Shown in pieces: positions 35,355 to 44,980 of a stretch of 64,000 nt of DNA. Positions within the stretch are counted from its first letter, which is position 1; the number at the start of each line of letters is the position of its first letter. The notes beneath the pieces were generated by a model. That model did no database searches and was not told the DNA's origin. It worked only from the letters and a program-made list of their open reading frames with translations. Source of the DNA: Lachnospiraceae bacterium (GTDB lineage: Bacteria; Bacillota; Clostridia; Lachnospirales; Lachnospiraceae); contig JAFYMC010000034.1 of assembly GCA_017556805.1 (NCBI GenBank), forward strand, positions 175,954-239,953, given 5' to 3'. A program made the position numbers and the translations under genes.

Positions 35355-35383
35355 ATTATAACGGAGGATGAGAGGAGTGACAA
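35355..35383 (-). promoter_or_regulatory. Promoter of the nucleosidase/radical SAM gene
   Basis: Minus-strand TTGTCA (plus 35378-35383), 17-bp spacer, TATAAT (plus 35355-35360); near consensus. The gap up to gpmI at 35517 shows a weaker plus-strand TTGAAA only. Confidence 0.75.
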
Positions 35384-35516
35384 GAAAAAAACGCAGAAGT
35401 ATCAGGTTTTTCCACTTTTTTCGAAAACATACTTGAAAAATTCCCGAAAGTGTGAGAAACTATGTAAGGATTTCGGTTGAGATTGTTAAAAAATTTTCAT
35501 AAAAAGGAGAAAGACA

Positions 35517-37046
35517 ATGAGTAAGAAGACAACGGTTCTGATGATTTTGGACGGCTACGGTGTAGAGAACAAGGCAGAAGGTAATGCGATTGCGTTGGCA
35601 AAGAAGCCGGTGATGGATAAGCTGACCTCCATGTATCCGACGGTACAGGGCGAGGCAAGCGGTTTATTTGTAGGTCTTCCGGACGGCCAGATGGGTAACT
35701 CCGAGGTGGGTCATACCAATATGGGCGCAGGAAGAATCGTATATCAGATGTTAGTAAAGATTTCCAAGTCGATCAAGGACGGTGACTTCTTTGAAAATAA
35801 GGCACTTGTTGCCGCAATGGACAACTGCAAGAAGAACGGTTCCGCACTTCATTTAATGGGACTGCTTTCTCCGGGCGGTGTACACAGCCATATGGAGCAT
35901 ATGTACGGCCTTGTTGAGATGGCAAAGAGAAACGGTATCGAGAAGGTATATGTGCATTGCTTCCTTGACGGCCGTGACGTTCCGCCGTCTTCCGCAGCAG
36001 AATATATGGAAGAAGCTGTAGCAAAGATTAAAGAAATCGGCGTAGGTAAGATTGCGACCATCGCAGGTCGTTTCTACGCAATGGATCGTGATAACGCTTG
36101 GGATCGTGTAGAGAAGGCTTATAATGCCCTTGTATTCGGCGAAGGCGTACAGGAGACCGATCCGGTAGAGGCAGTAAAGAACTCTTATGCAAACGGTGTA
36201 ACCGACGAGTTCATGCTTCCGACCGTAGTTGAGAAAGACGGCGTGATTAAAGAGAACGACAGTGTCGTATTCTTCAACTTCCGTCCGGACCGTGCAAGAC
36301 AGATTACCAGAGCTTTTGTTGACCCGGATTTCGCAGGTTTCACCAGAAAGAACGGTTTCTTCAATACTACCTTTGTTTGTATGGCACAGTATGATGCGGA
36401 AATGCCGAATGTACAGGTTGCATTCCCGCCGGAAGAGTTGACCATGACCTTCGGTGAGTATCTTGCAAAGAACGGTAAGACCCAGCTTCGTCTTGCCGAG
36501 ACCCAGAAGTATGCACACGTAACCTTCTTCTTCAACGGTGGCGAAGAGAAGCAGTTCGAGGGTGAGGACAGAATTCTTGTAAATTCCCCGAAGGTTGCTA
36601 CCTTCGATATGCAGCCGGAGATGAGTGCTTACGAGGTTGCTGATAATTTGGTTGAGGCAATCAAGTCCGAAAAGTACGACGTAATCGTTGTGAACTTCGC
36701 AAATCCGGACATGGTAGGACACACCGGTATTATGGAAGCAGCAGTGAAGGCAATCGAAGCAGTGGACGAGTGCGTAGGTAAGGCTTACGACGCTCTTATG
36801 GAAAAAAACGGTCAGATGTTTATCTGTGCGGACCACGGTAATGCAGAGAAGCTTTTGGATACCGACGGTTCTCCGTTTACCGCACATACCACCAATCCGG
36901 TTCCGTTTATTCTCGTAAATTACGATGAGGCATATACTCTTCGTGAGGGCGGTTGCCTTGCGGATATCGTTCCGACCTTAATCGAGATGATGGGTATGGA
37001 GCAGCCGAAGGAAATGACCGGTAAGTCTCTGTTAATCAAGAAATAA
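35517..37046 (+). CDS. gpmI: 2,3-bisphosphoglycerate-independent phosphoglycerate mutase
   Basis: Mn-dependent glycolytic enzyme interconverting 3- and 2-phosphoglycerate. VLMILDGYGV (metal Asp) opens the alkaline-phosphatase-like domain; GQMGNSEVGHTNMGAGR (about 58-74) contains the phosphorylated Ser. HCFLDGRDVPPSS, AGRFYAMDRDNAWDRV and FNFRPDRARQ form the mutase-domain substrate pocket, and VNFANPDMVGHTG and CADHGNAEKL complete the metal sites. 509 residues is full length. Strong codon bias fits high expression. Confidence 0.97.
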   Translation: MSKKTTVLMILDGYGVENKAEGNAIALAKKPVMDKLTSMYPTVQGEASGLFVGLPDGQMGNSEVGHTNMGAGRIVYQMLVKISKSIKDGDFFENKALVAAMDNCKKNGSALHLMGLLSPGGVHSHMEHMYGLVEMAKRNGIEKVYVHCFLDGRDVPPSSAAEYMEEAVAKIKEIGVGKIATIAGRFYAMDRDNAWDRVEKAYNALVFGEGVQETDPVEAVKNSYANGVTDEFMLPTVVEKDGVIKENDSVVFFNFRPDRARQITRAFVDPDFAGFTRKNGFFNTTFVCMAQYDAEMPNVQVAFPPEELTMTFGEYLAKNGKTQLRLAETQKYAHVTFFFNGGEEKQFEGEDRILVNSPKVATFDMQPEMSAYEVADNLVEAIKSEKYDVIVVNFANPDMVGHTGIMEAAVKAIEAVDECVGKAYDALMEKNGQMFICADHGNAEKLLDTDGSPFTAHTTNPVPFILVNYDEAYTLREGGCLADIVPTLIEMMGMEQPKEMTGKSLLIKK

Positions 37047-37097
37047 GGCGTTTACAGTAAAAAGTACGTGAAATTGTAATAATTTGAAAAATAACCC

Positions 37098-37126
37098 TTT
37101 ACAAAGAGGACAAAATATTTTATAAT
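37098..37126 (+). promoter_or_regulatory. Promoter of secG
   Basis: TTTACA (37098-37103), 17-bp spacer, TATAAT (37121-37126). Confidence 0.8.
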
Positions 37127-37182
37127 GAGATTTGCGTTATTCTTTGATAAAAAGGAAATACTCTGTATTGGAGGTGTGATAA

Positions 37183-37419
37183 GTGGAAGCATTAAGAGTT
37201 ATCGTAACCGTATTATATGTATTGATTTGTATCGCGTTAACAATCGTGGTTATCATGCAGGAAGGTAAGTCTGCGGGACTTGGCGCCATCAGCGGTGCGG
37301 CAGAGACTTACTGGGGTAAGAACAAGGGTCGTTCTATTGAAGGTAAGTTGGAGTTTGCGACTAAGATTCTTGCTGTATTATTCATCGTAATATCTCTTGT
37401 ATTGAATATGAAGTGGTAA
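37183..37419 (+). CDS. secG: Protein translocase subunit SecG
   Basis: Small membrane partner of SecYE. The GTG start follows GGAGG. 78 residues with two membrane helices (about 3-22 and 56-76) and the conserved cytoplasmic loop VIMQEGKSAGLGAISGAAET between them. The order secG-rnr-smpB is a conserved Firmicute arrangement, which supports the call. Confidence 0.95.
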   Translation: MEALRVIVTVLYVLICIALTIVVIMQEGKSAGLGAISGAAETYWGKNKGRSIEGKLEFATKILAVLFIVISLVLNMKW

Positions 37420-37432
37420 TACAAACGAAATG

Positions 37433-37480
37433 AAACCCGAAGGACACTGCGAAACGCTGTTCTTCGGGTTTATATTTTTT
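37433..37480 (+). terminator. Hairpin between secG and rnr
   Basis: AAACCCGAAG (37433-37442) pairs with CTTCGGGTTT (37462-37471), with an inner ACTGCG/CGCTGT-like stem; T run to 37480. It may only attenuate, since rnr starts 28 bp later with no clear promoter. Confidence 0.8.
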
Positions 37481-37508
37481 CATGGGTATGGTTTAGTAAA
37501 GGAGTTAT

Positions 37509-39653
37509 ATGACAGAAAAAGATTTAAAGAAGCGGAAAGAGCAAATTTTAAAGTTTATGAAAGAGCCGGGATATGTTCCGATGCGAAAGCGGGATATCGC
37601 GGCCTTATTTCGCGTGCCGGCGGAGGCCAGGGATGAGCTTGCTTATATTCTGGAGCTGTTACTTCAGGACGGAAGCATTACCATGGACACCAGAGGTCGG
37701 TATCATGTGGAGGACGCGCTGGTGTTACAGGGAGAGTTCAGGGGAACCTCCAGAGACTTCGGCTTTTTATCGCCGGAGGATGGGAGCGGTGATATTTATA
37801 TTGAGGGCGGTTCTACCCTCGGCGCGTTAAACGGAGATATCGTTCAGGCGGTGATTTTTGAGGAAACCGGGAAATATGCCGGAAAGAGCCGCGTGGGTAG
37901 AGTAGTAAAGATTATAAAGCGTGCCAACGAGTATGTGGTAGGTACCTTTTTTAAGAAAAAAGAATACGGCTTTGTGGTGTCGGAGGACAAGCGTCTCGGA
38001 AGCGACATTTTCATTGACAGCCGGTATACAAAGGGGGCTGTCAGCGGTCACAAGGTGGCGGTACAGATTACGGATTTCGGCAACGGGAAGCAGAATCCCA
38101 TGGGAAAGATTGTGGAGATACTCGGCCATATGAATGATCCCGGCAGTGATATTGTAACGGTACTCCGGGCCTTCGGAATTCCGGAGACGTTCCCGGAGGA
38201 AGTGATGCAGGCTACGGAAACCGTACCGGATGCAATTACCGAAACGGAATGTGCGGGACGTCTGGATTTGCGGGATGAAATCATGATTACCATTGACGGT
38301 GAGGACGCAAAGGATTTAGATGATGCGGTATCCTTACGAAAAACGGGAAACGGTTATGTACTGGGAGTGCATATCGCGGATGTAACGGAGTATGTAAAAG
38401 AAGGCAGTGCTCTTGACGCGGAGGCAAAGAAACGTGGAACCAGCGTATATCTGATTAACCGTGTAGTACCGATGTTGCCGCACCGATTGTCTAACGGCAT
38501 TTGCTCCTTAAATGCGGGGGAGGACAGGCTTGCCCTTAGCTGTATTATGGACCTTACCGAGGACGGTACCGTTGTGGGACACCGACTGGCGGAGAGCGTG
38601 ATTCACGTGAACCGAAGAACCTCTTATACCGAGGTTGCGGGAATCCTTTCCGCGGAGGAAGAAAAACGGGCAGAGCTTTCTGCGGAATACGGCACGATTT
38701 ACGATATGATTATGGAAATGGCAAAAGTATCGAAGCTGTTGCGGGAGAAACGGAAAGCTCGTGGTGCCATTGATTTTGATTTCCCGGAAAGTAAAATTAT
38801 TCTGGATGAATCCGGAAGACCGGTAAAAATCAAGCCTTATGAGCGTAATGATGCCACCAGGATGATTGAAGACTTTATGCTGGCGGCAAACGAAACGGTG
38901 GCGGAGGATTTCTTCTGGCAGGAGATTCCTTTTGTATACCGTGTGCATGAAAGTCCGGATGAAGAGAAAATCAAACGTCTCGGTATTTTGATTCAGAACT
39001 TCGGATACAATTTACGTGGGTCCAAAACAGCACCTCACCCGAAGGTGTTGCAGGCACTTCTGGAAAAGTCCGACGGCAGTCCGGAGGAAGCGCTGATTGC
39101 GCGCTTGACGTTACGTTCCATGAAGCAGGCAAAATATATGGTGGATTGTGAAGGTCATTTCGGTTTGGCAACGAAGTATTATTGCCATTTTACCTCGCCG
39201 ATTCGTCGTTACCCGGATTTGCAGATTCATCGGATTATTAAGGAGAATCTGCGTGGAAAACTGGACGAGAAGCGGAGAACCCATTACAGCAGCATCCTGC
39301 CGGAGGTGGCACAGCATTCTTCCAAGACCGAGCGTACGGCGGAGGAGGCCGAACGTGAATTGGAAAAGATGAAAAAATGCGAATACGCCGAGGAACACCT
39401 GGGAGAAGAAGCGGAAGGCATTATTTCCGGAATCACCAATTACGGCATGTATGTGGAACTTCCGAATACGGTGGAGGGGATGATTCGTCTTGCGGATATC
39501 ACGGATGATTATTATCGGTTCGATGAGGAAAATTACCGCCTGGTGGGAGAGCGTTCCTATCGGGAATTCCAATTGGGTCAGACCGTGAAAATTATGATTC
39601 ACCGGGTGGATAAATTGTTAAAGACTATTGATTTTTTACTTGTTTCGCGGTAA
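37509..39653 (+). CDS. rnr: Ribonuclease R
   Basis: 3'-to-5' exoribonuclease able to degrade structured RNA and involved with trans-translation. 714 residues in standard order: N-terminal winged-helix part, cold-shock domains (about 70-225, with [20 protein letters not shown]), RNB catalytic domain with [17 protein letters not shown] (about 258-274, the metal-binding Asp cluster), then a C-terminal S1 domain (about 636-712) starting [18 protein letters not shown]. Followed 31 bp later by smpB, its functional partner. Confidence 0.96.
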   Translation: MTEKDLKKRKEQILKFMKEPGYVPMRKRDIAALFRVPAEARDELAYILELLLQDGSITMDTRGRYHVEDALVLQGEFRGTSRDFGFLSPEDGSGDIYIEGGSTLGALNGDIVQAVIFEETGKYAGKSRVGRVVKIIKRANEYVVGTFFKKKEYGFVVSEDKRLGSDIFIDSRYTKGAVSGHKVAVQITDFGNGKQNPMGKIVEILGHMNDPGSDIVTVLRAFGIPETFPEEVMQATETVPDAITETECAGRLDLRDEIMITIDGEDAKDLDDAVSLRKTGNGYVLGVHIADVTEYVKEGSALDAEAKKRGTSVYLINRVVPMLPHRLSNGICSLNAGEDRLALSCIMDLTEDGTVVGHRLAESVIHVNRRTSYTEVAGILSAEEEKRAELSAEYGTIYDMIMEMAKVSKLLREKRKARGAIDFDFPESKIILDESGRPVKIKPYERNDATRMIEDFMLAANETVAEDFFWQEIPFVYRVHESPDEEKIKRLGILIQNFGYNLRGSKTAPHPKVLQALLEKSDGSPEEALIARLTLRSMKQAKYMVDCEGHFGLATKYYCHFTSPIRRYPDLQIHRIIKENLRGKLDEKRRTHYSSILPEVAQHSSKTERTAEEAERELEKMKKCEYAEEHLGEEAEGIISGITNYGMYVELPNTVEGMIRLADITDDYYRFDEENYRLVGERSYREFQLGQTVKIMIHRVDKLLKTIDFLLVSR

Positions 39654-39684
39654 ACTAAATATAGTGAGAATTAAGGGGATTTGT

Positions 39685-40158
39685 ATGGCAGATAAGAAAC
39701 AAGCTGTCAAGTTGATAGCAAATAATAAAAAGGCGTATTTCGATTATTTTATCGAAGAGAAATATGAGGCCGGAATCGAACTGTTTGGTACAGAGGTAAA
39801 ATCACTTCGTATGGGGAAGTGTAGTGTGAAAGAATCCTTTATCCGAATCGAGCGTGGAGAGGTTTACGTGTACGGTATGCATATCAGTCCTTATGAGAAG
39901 GGGAATATCTTCAATAAGGATCCGATGCGGGTGCGTAAGCTTTTGTTGCACAAACGCGAGATTATGAAGCTTTCCGGCGAGATTGCACAGAAGGGTTATA
40001 CGCTGGTACCGTTGTCCGTTTATTTAAAGGGCAGTTTGGTTAAGGTGGAAATCGGACTTGCAAAGGGAAAGAAACTCTATGACAAGCGTGAGACTCTGGC
40101 AAAGAAGGACCAGAGACGAGAAGCGGAAAAAGAGTTTAAAATTCGCAACCTGAAATGA
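39685..40158 (+). CDS. smpB: SsrA-binding protein SmpB
   Basis: Binds tmRNA and brings it to stalled ribosomes. ATG 39685 gives the standard 157-residue protein; an upstream in-frame ATG at 39628 lies inside rnr. Conserved segments are [39 protein letters not shown] and [10 protein letters not shown], and the basic C-terminal tail ([14 protein letters not shown]) that enters the mRNA channel. The ssrA RNA gene was looked for and not found downstream. Confidence 0.97.
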   Translation: MADKKQAVKLIANNKKAYFDYFIEEKYEAGIELFGTEVKSLRMGKCSVKESFIRIERGEVYVYGMHISPYEKGNIFNKDPMRVRKLLLHKREIMKLSGEIAQKGYTLVPLSVYLKGSLVKVEIGLAKGKKLYDKRETLAKKDQRREAEKEFKIRNLK

Positions 40159-40199
40159 TGAGGTAAGAGTTTGGAATTTACAAAGGAGGAGGATATCCG

Positions 40200-41279
40200 G
40201 TGAAAAGAGTAAAGACATCGCTATTGGTACCTGGAATGGTCATTGCAAAGGATGTTCATAACACCAGTAATATTTTGGTAATGGGCAAGAATACGGTACT
40301 GTCGGATGAAAGTATCACAAAGCTTGCATTTCACAGTATTTATTCCGTGTATATCAAAGATGAAGTGTCGGAAGCACCTAAGCCATCCTATGAGCGTACC
40401 TTTGTACCGTCCAAAATCAAGGAAACCAAAGAATTCGTTGTATTCAAGGAAAGTTATGACGAAGAGGTTAAAAACTTAGAGGTTACGTTTAACGATATCA
40501 TTACGCTTCAGTCAAAGAAAATCGGGATTGCCGAGCTTTGTAAGCAGGCCACCGGTATGTTAGACGATACCAGAGGCGGTATTCATGTCTTTGATATTCT
40601 GCATAATCTTCGTGATTATGATGACAGTACCTTTAATCATTGTATGAATGTGGCTTTGATTTGTAATGTTTTTGCGGACTGGATGCATATGTCTGCCATG
40701 GAAAAGGAGATTGCGACGGTTGCCGGCTTACTTCATGATATCGGTAAGTTGCGTATTCCCGACAGTATCGTAAAGAAAGCTTCCCGTTTGACGGACGAAG
40801 AATTTGATTTGATCAAGACCCATCCGATGGAAGGCTACAATATCCTGTTTGAGTCCCGCTTTATTTCCGGTATTCAGAATGCAGCGCTGATGCATCATGA
40901 GCGTGTGGACGGTTCCGGTTATCCGTTAGGCCTAAAGGGACCTCAGATTGATAAGTTTGCGAAGATGGTTGCCATTGCGGATGTGTATGATGCCATGACC
41001 GCAGCGAGAGTTTACCGCGGAGCCCTTTGTCCGTTTAAGGTTATCGAGATGTTTGAGAAGGAGGGCCTTAGCATGTTTGACCCGGAATACCTTCTCGTAT
41101 TCATGGAAAATATTGTCCAGACCTATATTAAGAACTGGGTACGTTTAAGCAACGGCAAAGAGGGCGAGATTGTCATGATGAATAAGCAGAAGCTTTCCAG
41201 ACCGGTCGTTCTGTGCGGTACGGAGTTTATCAATCTTGCGGACCACCCGGAGATTTCCATTGAACAGGTTATCATTTAA
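40200..41279 (+). CDS. HD-GYP cyclic di-GMP phosphodiesterase
   Basis: Probably hydrolyses cyclic di-GMP. GTG start set by AAAGGAGGAGG. The N-terminal 110 residues resemble the small domain of stand-alone HD-GYP proteins (starting KRVKTSLLVPGMVIAKDV). The HD-GYP domain (about 125-310) has FNHCMNVALIC, GLLHDIGKLRIPD (HD pair), MHHERVDGSGYPLGL (HHExxDGxGYP) and IADVYDAMTAARVYR. All metal ligands appear present. No sensor domain is attached. It lies 41 bp after smpB and ahead of the rpsO promoter. Confidence 0.93.
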   Translation: MKRVKTSLLVPGMVIAKDVHNTSNILVMGKNTVLSDESITKLAFHSIYSVYIKDEVSEAPKPSYERTFVPSKIKETKEFVVFKESYDEEVKNLEVTFNDIITLQSKKIGIAELCKQATGMLDDTRGGIHVFDILHNLRDYDDSTFNHCMNVALICNVFADWMHMSAMEKEIATVAGLLHDIGKLRIPDSIVKKASRLTDEEFDLIKTHPMEGYNILFESRFISGIQNAALMHHERVDGSGYPLGLKGPQIDKFAKMVAIADVYDAMTAARVYRGALCPFKVIEMFEKEGLSMFDPEYLLVFMENIVQTYIKNWVRLSNGKEGEIVMMNKQKLSRPVVLCGTEFINLADHPEISIEQVII

Positions 41280-41305
41280 GAAACGTAAGTTTTTTTAGAA
41301 ACCAC

Positions 41306-41334
41306 TTTACATTTGATTATGTATATGTTATAAT
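41306..41334 (+). promoter_or_regulatory. Promoter of rpsO
   Basis: TTTACA (41306-41311), 17-bp spacer, TATAAT (41329-41334). A palindrome TTAAAAGCTTTTAA (41335-41348) follows at the expected start of transcription. Confidence 0.85.
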
Positions 41335-41352
41335 TTAAAAGCTTTTAAGCAA

Positions 41353-41400
41353 GCCGCCACTCAGAGGACGGATACTCCAACCCCTTTCTTAGTGGCCGGC
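41353..41400 (+). promoter_or_regulatory. Candidate S15-binding leader of rpsO
   Basis: GCCGCCACT (41353-41361) pairs with AGTGGCCGGC (41391-41400) with one bulged C, and GGA/TCC can pair inside. S15 represses its own mRNA through varied leader structures in several bacterial phyla, so a regulatory role is inferred from position. Confidence 0.5.
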
Positions 41401-41428
41401 GATTATAAATTATTAGGAGGTTGCTATT

Positions 41429-41695
41429 ATGATTAGCAAGGAAAAGAAGGCTGAGATTATCGCAGCATACGGAAGAAACGCAAACGACACCGGTTCTCCG
41501 GAGGTTCAGATTGCAATTCTTACCGCAAGAATCAACGAGCTCACTGAGCACTTAAAGGTTAACCAGAAGGATCACCACTCTCGTCGTGGTCTCTTAAAGA
41601 TGGTTGGTCAGAGACGTGGTATGTTAGAGTACTTAAAGAAGAACGATCTTGAGGGATATCGTTCTTTGATCGAGCGTTTAGGCTTAAGAAAGTAG
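41429..41695 (+). CDS. rpsO: 30S ribosomal protein S15
   Basis: Primary 16S rRNA-binding protein of the small-subunit platform. The 88-residue sequence is standard: [23 protein letters not shown] followed by [17 protein letters not shown] (quoted in part as DHHSRRGLL) and [27 protein letters not shown] lies 8 nt before the ATG. It has its own promoter, structured leader and terminator; pnp, its usual neighbour, is 13 kb away here. Confidence 0.98.
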   Translation: MISKEKKAEIIAAYGRNANDTGSPEVQIAILTARINELTEHLKVNQKDHHSRRGLLKMVGQRRGMLEYLKKNDLEGYRSLIERLGLRK

Positions 41696-41713
41696 TATTC
41701 AGAGGAAAAGAGG

Positions 41714-41742
41714 AAGTCGGGCTGTGGCCCGGCTTTCTTTTT
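41714..41742 (+). terminator. Terminator of rpsO
   Basis: AAGTCGGGC pairs with GCCCGGCTT over a TGTG loop, then TCTTTTT. Confidence 0.92.
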
Positions 41743-41948
41743 GCGTGCAGACAAAGTGAGCATTGAGACGACGTTGCAAGTGTACTTGCAAAAGTCGGCG
41801 AAATGCGAACGCGTCCACGACCGAGCGGCAGTGCCGCGAGGTGGGGACAGGTGCAAAGCACCGTCTGCACGGGAAAACAGTCATGCGAACGCGTCCACGA
41901 CTGAGCGACGGAGTCGCGAAGTGCGTGGGAAAGCGCGAGACCTGCACG
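41743..41948. repeat. Multi-hairpin intergenic element with an internal duplication
   Basis: Fills most of the 327-bp gap after rpsO. CGTGCAGAC (41744-41752) can pair with GTCTGCACG (41863-41871) or, as CGTGCAG, with CTGCACG at the far end (41942-41948). A TTGCAAG/CTTGCAA hairpin is at 41774-41791. Then come two units sharing 19 bp at 41803-41821 and 41883-41901 (ATGCGAACGCGTCCACGAC). Unit 1 continues with GCGGC-AGT-GCCGC, unit 2 with GCGAC-GGA-GTCGC: the stems differ by compensatory change. No ORF of interest. Confidence 0.75.
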
Positions 41949-41959
41949 TAAAAGTTCTA

Positions 41960-41988
41960 TTGACAAGAATAATGTAATATTATATAAT
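41960..41988 (+). promoter_or_regulatory. Promoter of the repeat-domain lipoprotein gene
   Basis: TTGACA (41960-41965), 17-bp spacer, TATAAT (41983-41988): full consensus, directly after the structured element. Confidence 0.9.
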
Positions 41989-42022
41989 TCCTTCGTAAAA
42001 AAATTCAAATGAGGAGAGACGT

Positions 42023-43420
42023 ATGAAAAAGAGAGTCTTAATGTTTTTAGTGGTATGTATGGCATTTCTTTTTGCAGGGTGTGCCGAGGAAATCAGTTTG
42101 AACGAGTATGTTGATGTGGAGTTTGAAGGTGTGAGCGGATCCGGTACCGCACGCTGTGAAATCGATTACGTGGATTTAATTTCTGACCATGACGAAATTT
42201 TCGGTTTTGACGACGAAGATCTTTTGGACGGAGACGGGGAAGATTTTCTGGATGATATGGAGGACGCCATTGACGGAGACTTATCCGAGGATAAGAATTT
42301 AACTAACGGGGATGAACTTACCTTTAGCTGGGATGTATCCGCAAAGAAGATTGAGGATAAATACAAGGTGAAGTTTGTATATTCCGATATTACCGAAACG
42401 GTAAAGGGATTGACGGAATTGGAGCTTGTGGATGCCTTTGCGGGAATCGAAGTGACCTTTGATGGTCCGTCCGGTTATGCTACGGCGAATTTCGACTTGA
42501 AAAATCGGAAGTATGATATGTTTGCTTTTATTTTTCCTGAAGGAACGAAATTAAAGAACGGCGACGTTGTTACCGTTGCTATAGCAGAGGGGTATATGTC
42601 CTATTGTACTGCTGCAGGTATTATGCCGAAGGAGCTTACGAAGGATTATATTGTAGAAGGATTACAGGAGCTGACGACATTCGATGCCTTTGAAGGATTA
42701 AAGGTGACGTTTTCCGGTAATGCACCGTTCGGACACGTATCCATAGATGATAAGGCAACAAAATATGCGGAGTTAGGATTCGAACGTACGAATTATGACA
42801 AGCTGTCAAACGGTGATGAAGTTACCATAGAAGTATATAATGTGGATCGTGTTATAGAAAAATACAATGTGATTCCGGAGGCTACCAGTAAAACCTATGT
42901 GGTAAGCGGATTGGATACGTTGGTAATGGAATTTGACGATGTTCCGGAAGAAAAGTGGAATGAGATTTATGAGCATTGGAGAAAGTATCTTCTTGAAAAT
43001 ATGACTGCCGAATGGGAGACGCCGGAAGCGTTAAAGGATATAACGTATATCGGACGTGCAATGGGAAAAACGACAGCAGAGAATTCATTTCTTCAGGAAA
43101 ATTCGTGGATTTATACAATTTTGTTTTATGAGGTATCGGTGGAGCAGCCGGGACAGGAGCCGTTCCAGTGTTATTACACAATTAAGCTTAGTAACGTAAA
43201 GAAGAGAGCAGATGGTTCCTATGTATATGAAGCGTATTCCGAGCCGGGCGAATTTTCCGATTGGTTGGGAGCAACCGGATATTACTTTACAAAGAACAAC
43301 CTGACGTATATCGGTTATGCTACCTTTAATGCGGCGTACGAGGCAGAGATTATTAATGATAAGAGCAACTATAATACCTTCGGAGAATTTATCGATGGGT
43401 ATGAATATGTAACTGAATAG
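42023..43420 (+). CDS. Lipoprotein with three repeated beta-type domains, unknown function
   Basis: 465 residues. Signal peptide with lipobox FAGC (Cys20 or so). Three domains of about 80 residues follow, each opening with a strand like VEFEGVSGSGTA, VTFDGPSGYATANF or VTFSGNAPFGHVSI, having NGDELTF/NGDVVTV/NGDEVTI in the middle, and ending KGLTELE, EGLQELT or SGLDTLV. The first carries an Asp/Glu-rich insert. From about residue 300 a different C-terminal domain contains YEHWRKYLLENM and YYTIKLSNVKK. Similar repeat proteins with zinc ribbons occur in Lachnospiraceae; none has a known function to my knowledge. Confidence 0.75.
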   Translation: MKKRVLMFLVVCMAFLFAGCAEEISLNEYVDVEFEGVSGSGTARCEIDYVDLISDHDEIFGFDDEDLLDGDGEDFLDDMEDAIDGDLSEDKNLTNGDELTFSWDVSAKKIEDKYKVKFVYSDITETVKGLTELELVDAFAGIEVTFDGPSGYATANFDLKNRKYDMFAFIFPEGTKLKNGDVVTVAIAEGYMSYCTAAGIMPKELTKDYIVEGLQELTTFDAFEGLKVTFSGNAPFGHVSIDDKATKYAELGFERTNYDKLSNGDEVTIEVYNVDRVIEKYNVIPEATSKTYVVSGLDTLVMEFDDVPEEKWNEIYEHWRKYLLENMTAEWETPEALKDITYIGRAMGKTTAENSFLQENSWIYTILFYEVSVEQPGQEPFQCYYTIKLSNVKKRADGSYVYEAYSEPGEFSDWLGATGYYFTKNNLTYIGYATFNAAYEAEIINDKSNYNTFGEFIDGYEYVTE

Positions 43421-43428
43421 ACAATTGT

Positions 43429-43471
43429 AAAAGGCTGTTCTGCTCCGTAAGGAGGGAAACAGCCTTTTTTT
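43429..43471 (+). terminator. Terminator of the repeat-domain lipoprotein gene
   Basis: AAAAGGCTGTT pairs with AACAGCCTTTT, loop of about 18 nt, seven T. Confidence 0.88.
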
Positions 43472-43500
43472 GCAAAGGACGGGGTGTCGCACCTGCACGA

Positions 43501-43926
43501 TTAATCTTTTTTAAACTTCTGCTCGCAGTACTCGCAGCGATACACACCCTTCACACGGTCCGTTAACTTAAAGCGGTGTGGAAGCTCCTGCTCGATGGAA
43601 GTGATACAGCGCGGATTCTTACAGCGGATAATGTTGGTGACGCGCTCCGGTAAGTTCAGTTTTCTCTTTTCGGCAATTACGCCATCCTTGATAATATTAA
43701 TCGTAATGTTCGGGTCGATGACACCGAGAACATCAAAGTCAAAATCTGTGTATCCTTCAATCTTGATAATATCTTTCTTTCCCATCACATTACTTTTGGC
43801 ATTCTTGATAATTGCTACCGTGGCGTCTGTTTTGTCTAACTCTAAGTAGTGGTAGATATCCATGGCACAGCCTGCAACGATGTGGTCCATAACAACGCCC
43901 CGATTGATTCCTCCGATATTTAACAT
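43501..43926 (-). CDS. pyrI: Aspartate carbamoyltransferase regulatory subunit
   Basis: Allosteric zinc-binding subunit of aspartate transcarbamylase. 141 residues: nucleotide-binding half (about 1-95) and zinc domain with CKNPRC and CEYCEQKF, the four Cys ligands. It lies 24 bp after pyrB on the same strand, the usual clostridial order. Presence of PyrI implies an ATP/CTP-responsive holoenzyme like that of enteric bacteria and unlike that of Bacillus. Confidence 0.96.
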   Translation of the reverse strand: MLNIGGINRGVVMDHIVAGCAMDIYHYLELDKTDATVAIIKNAKSNVMGKKDIIKIEGYTDFDFDVLGVIDPNITINIIKDGVIAEKRKLNLPERVTNIIRCKNPRCITSIEQELPHRFKLTDRVKGVYRCEYCEQKFKKD

Positions 43927-43950
43927 AGGGATTCTCCTTTCTGCATACGG

Positions 43951-44871
43951 TTAGTCCAATTTGATTCCAAGCAAGGTCATAATGAGTGCCATGCGGACAT
44001 ACACACCGAAGTTCGCCTGCTTGAAGTATACGGCACGCGGGTCATCGTCCACTTCGGTAGAAATTTCGTTGACACGCGGGAGCGGGTGGAGCACCAGCAT
44101 GTCCTCCTTTGCCAGCTGCATTTTATGCTTGTCTAAGATAAAGGTATCCTTTAAGCGGATGTAATCCTCTTCGTTAAAGAAACGCTCCTTCTGTACACGG
44201 GTCATATAGAGAATATCCAGCTTCGGAAGAGCTTCTTCCAAATTGGAGGTCTCCTCGTACGGAATGTTTAAGGCATCCAAGGTTTCTTCCTTTAAGTAAG
44301 CCGGTACCTGCAGCTCCTTCGGGGAAATCAGCACGAATTTTGTATTCGGATAACGCACCATGGCATTGATTAAGGAGTGTACGGTACGACCGAATTTCAG
44401 GTCTCCGCAGAAGCCGATGGTGAGACCGTCTAAGTGTCCCTTTAAACTCTTAATGGTAAGCAGGTCGGTGAGCGTCTGGGTCGGGTGGTTGTGACCGCCG
44501 TCGCCGGCATTAATCACCGGGATGGAAGAATGCATGGACGCTACTAACGGAGCACCCTCCTTCGGATGACGCATAGCACAGATGTCTGCGTAGAAGGACA
44601 TGACGCGAATGGTATCCGCTACACTTTCTCCTTTTGCCGCAGAGGATGAATCGGCAGAAGAAAAACCAAGAACACTACCTCCGAGATTCAGCATCGCAGC
44701 TTCAAAACTGAGACGGGTACGTGTACTTGGTTCGTAAAATAAAGTCGCTAATTTCTTGCCGGCACAGCAATGGGAATACTTCTCCGGAGCGGAATAAATA
44801 TCCTGTGCGAGGTCGAGCAAATCGGAAAGCTCGTCCGGCGATAAATCTAACGGGCTGATTAAATGTCTCAT
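43951..44871 (-). CDS. pyrB: Aspartate carbamoyltransferase catalytic subunit
   Basis: Condenses carbamoyl phosphate with aspartate in pyrimidine synthesis. [13 protein letters not shown] (about 47-59) is the carbamoyl-phosphate loop, SSAAKGES the 80s loop, [14 protein letters not shown] (about 123-136) and [10 protein letters not shown] (about 260-269) complete the active site. 306 residues, full length. TGGAGG lies 7-8 nt before the start. The leader is about 45 nt, so no PyrR-type attenuator fits. Confidence 0.97.
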   Translation of the reverse strand: MRHLISPLDLSPDELSDLLDLAQDIYSAPEKYSHCCAGKKLATLFYEPSTRTRLSFEAAMLNLGGSVLGFSSADSSSAAKGESVADTIRVMSFYADICAMRHPKEGAPLVASMHSSIPVINAGDGGHNHPTQTLTDLLTIKSLKGHLDGLTIGFCGDLKFGRTVHSLINAMVRYPNTKFVLISPKELQVPAYLKEETLDALNIPYEETSNLEEALPKLDILYMTRVQKERFFNEEDYIRLKDTFILDKHKMQLAKEDMLVLHPLPRVNEISTEVDDDPRAVYFKQANFGVYVRMALIMTLLGIKLD

Positions 44872-44920
44872 AAATTACCTCCATAAGTCATTTGTAATGA
44901 TGGAATCTATATTCTTTCCC

Positions 44921-44949
44921 ATTATACAGTATGACGGAGGCTTTGACAA
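44921..44949 (-). promoter_or_regulatory. Promoter of pyrB-pyrI
   Basis: Minus-strand TTGTCA (plus 44944-44949), 17-bp spacer, TATAAT (plus 44921-44926). Confidence 0.8.
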
Positions 44950-44980
44950 GACCTAAAAGATTCAAAACGACTTTTTTGAA

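Noticed and set aside
35853-36887. Long minus-strand frame opposite gpmI
   Set aside because: Overlaps a full-length, motif-complete GpmI; composition typical of an antisense shadow.
40159-41428. tmRNA (ssrA) gene beside smpB
   Set aside because: No tRNA-Ala-like acceptor ends or tag-coding frame found near smpB.
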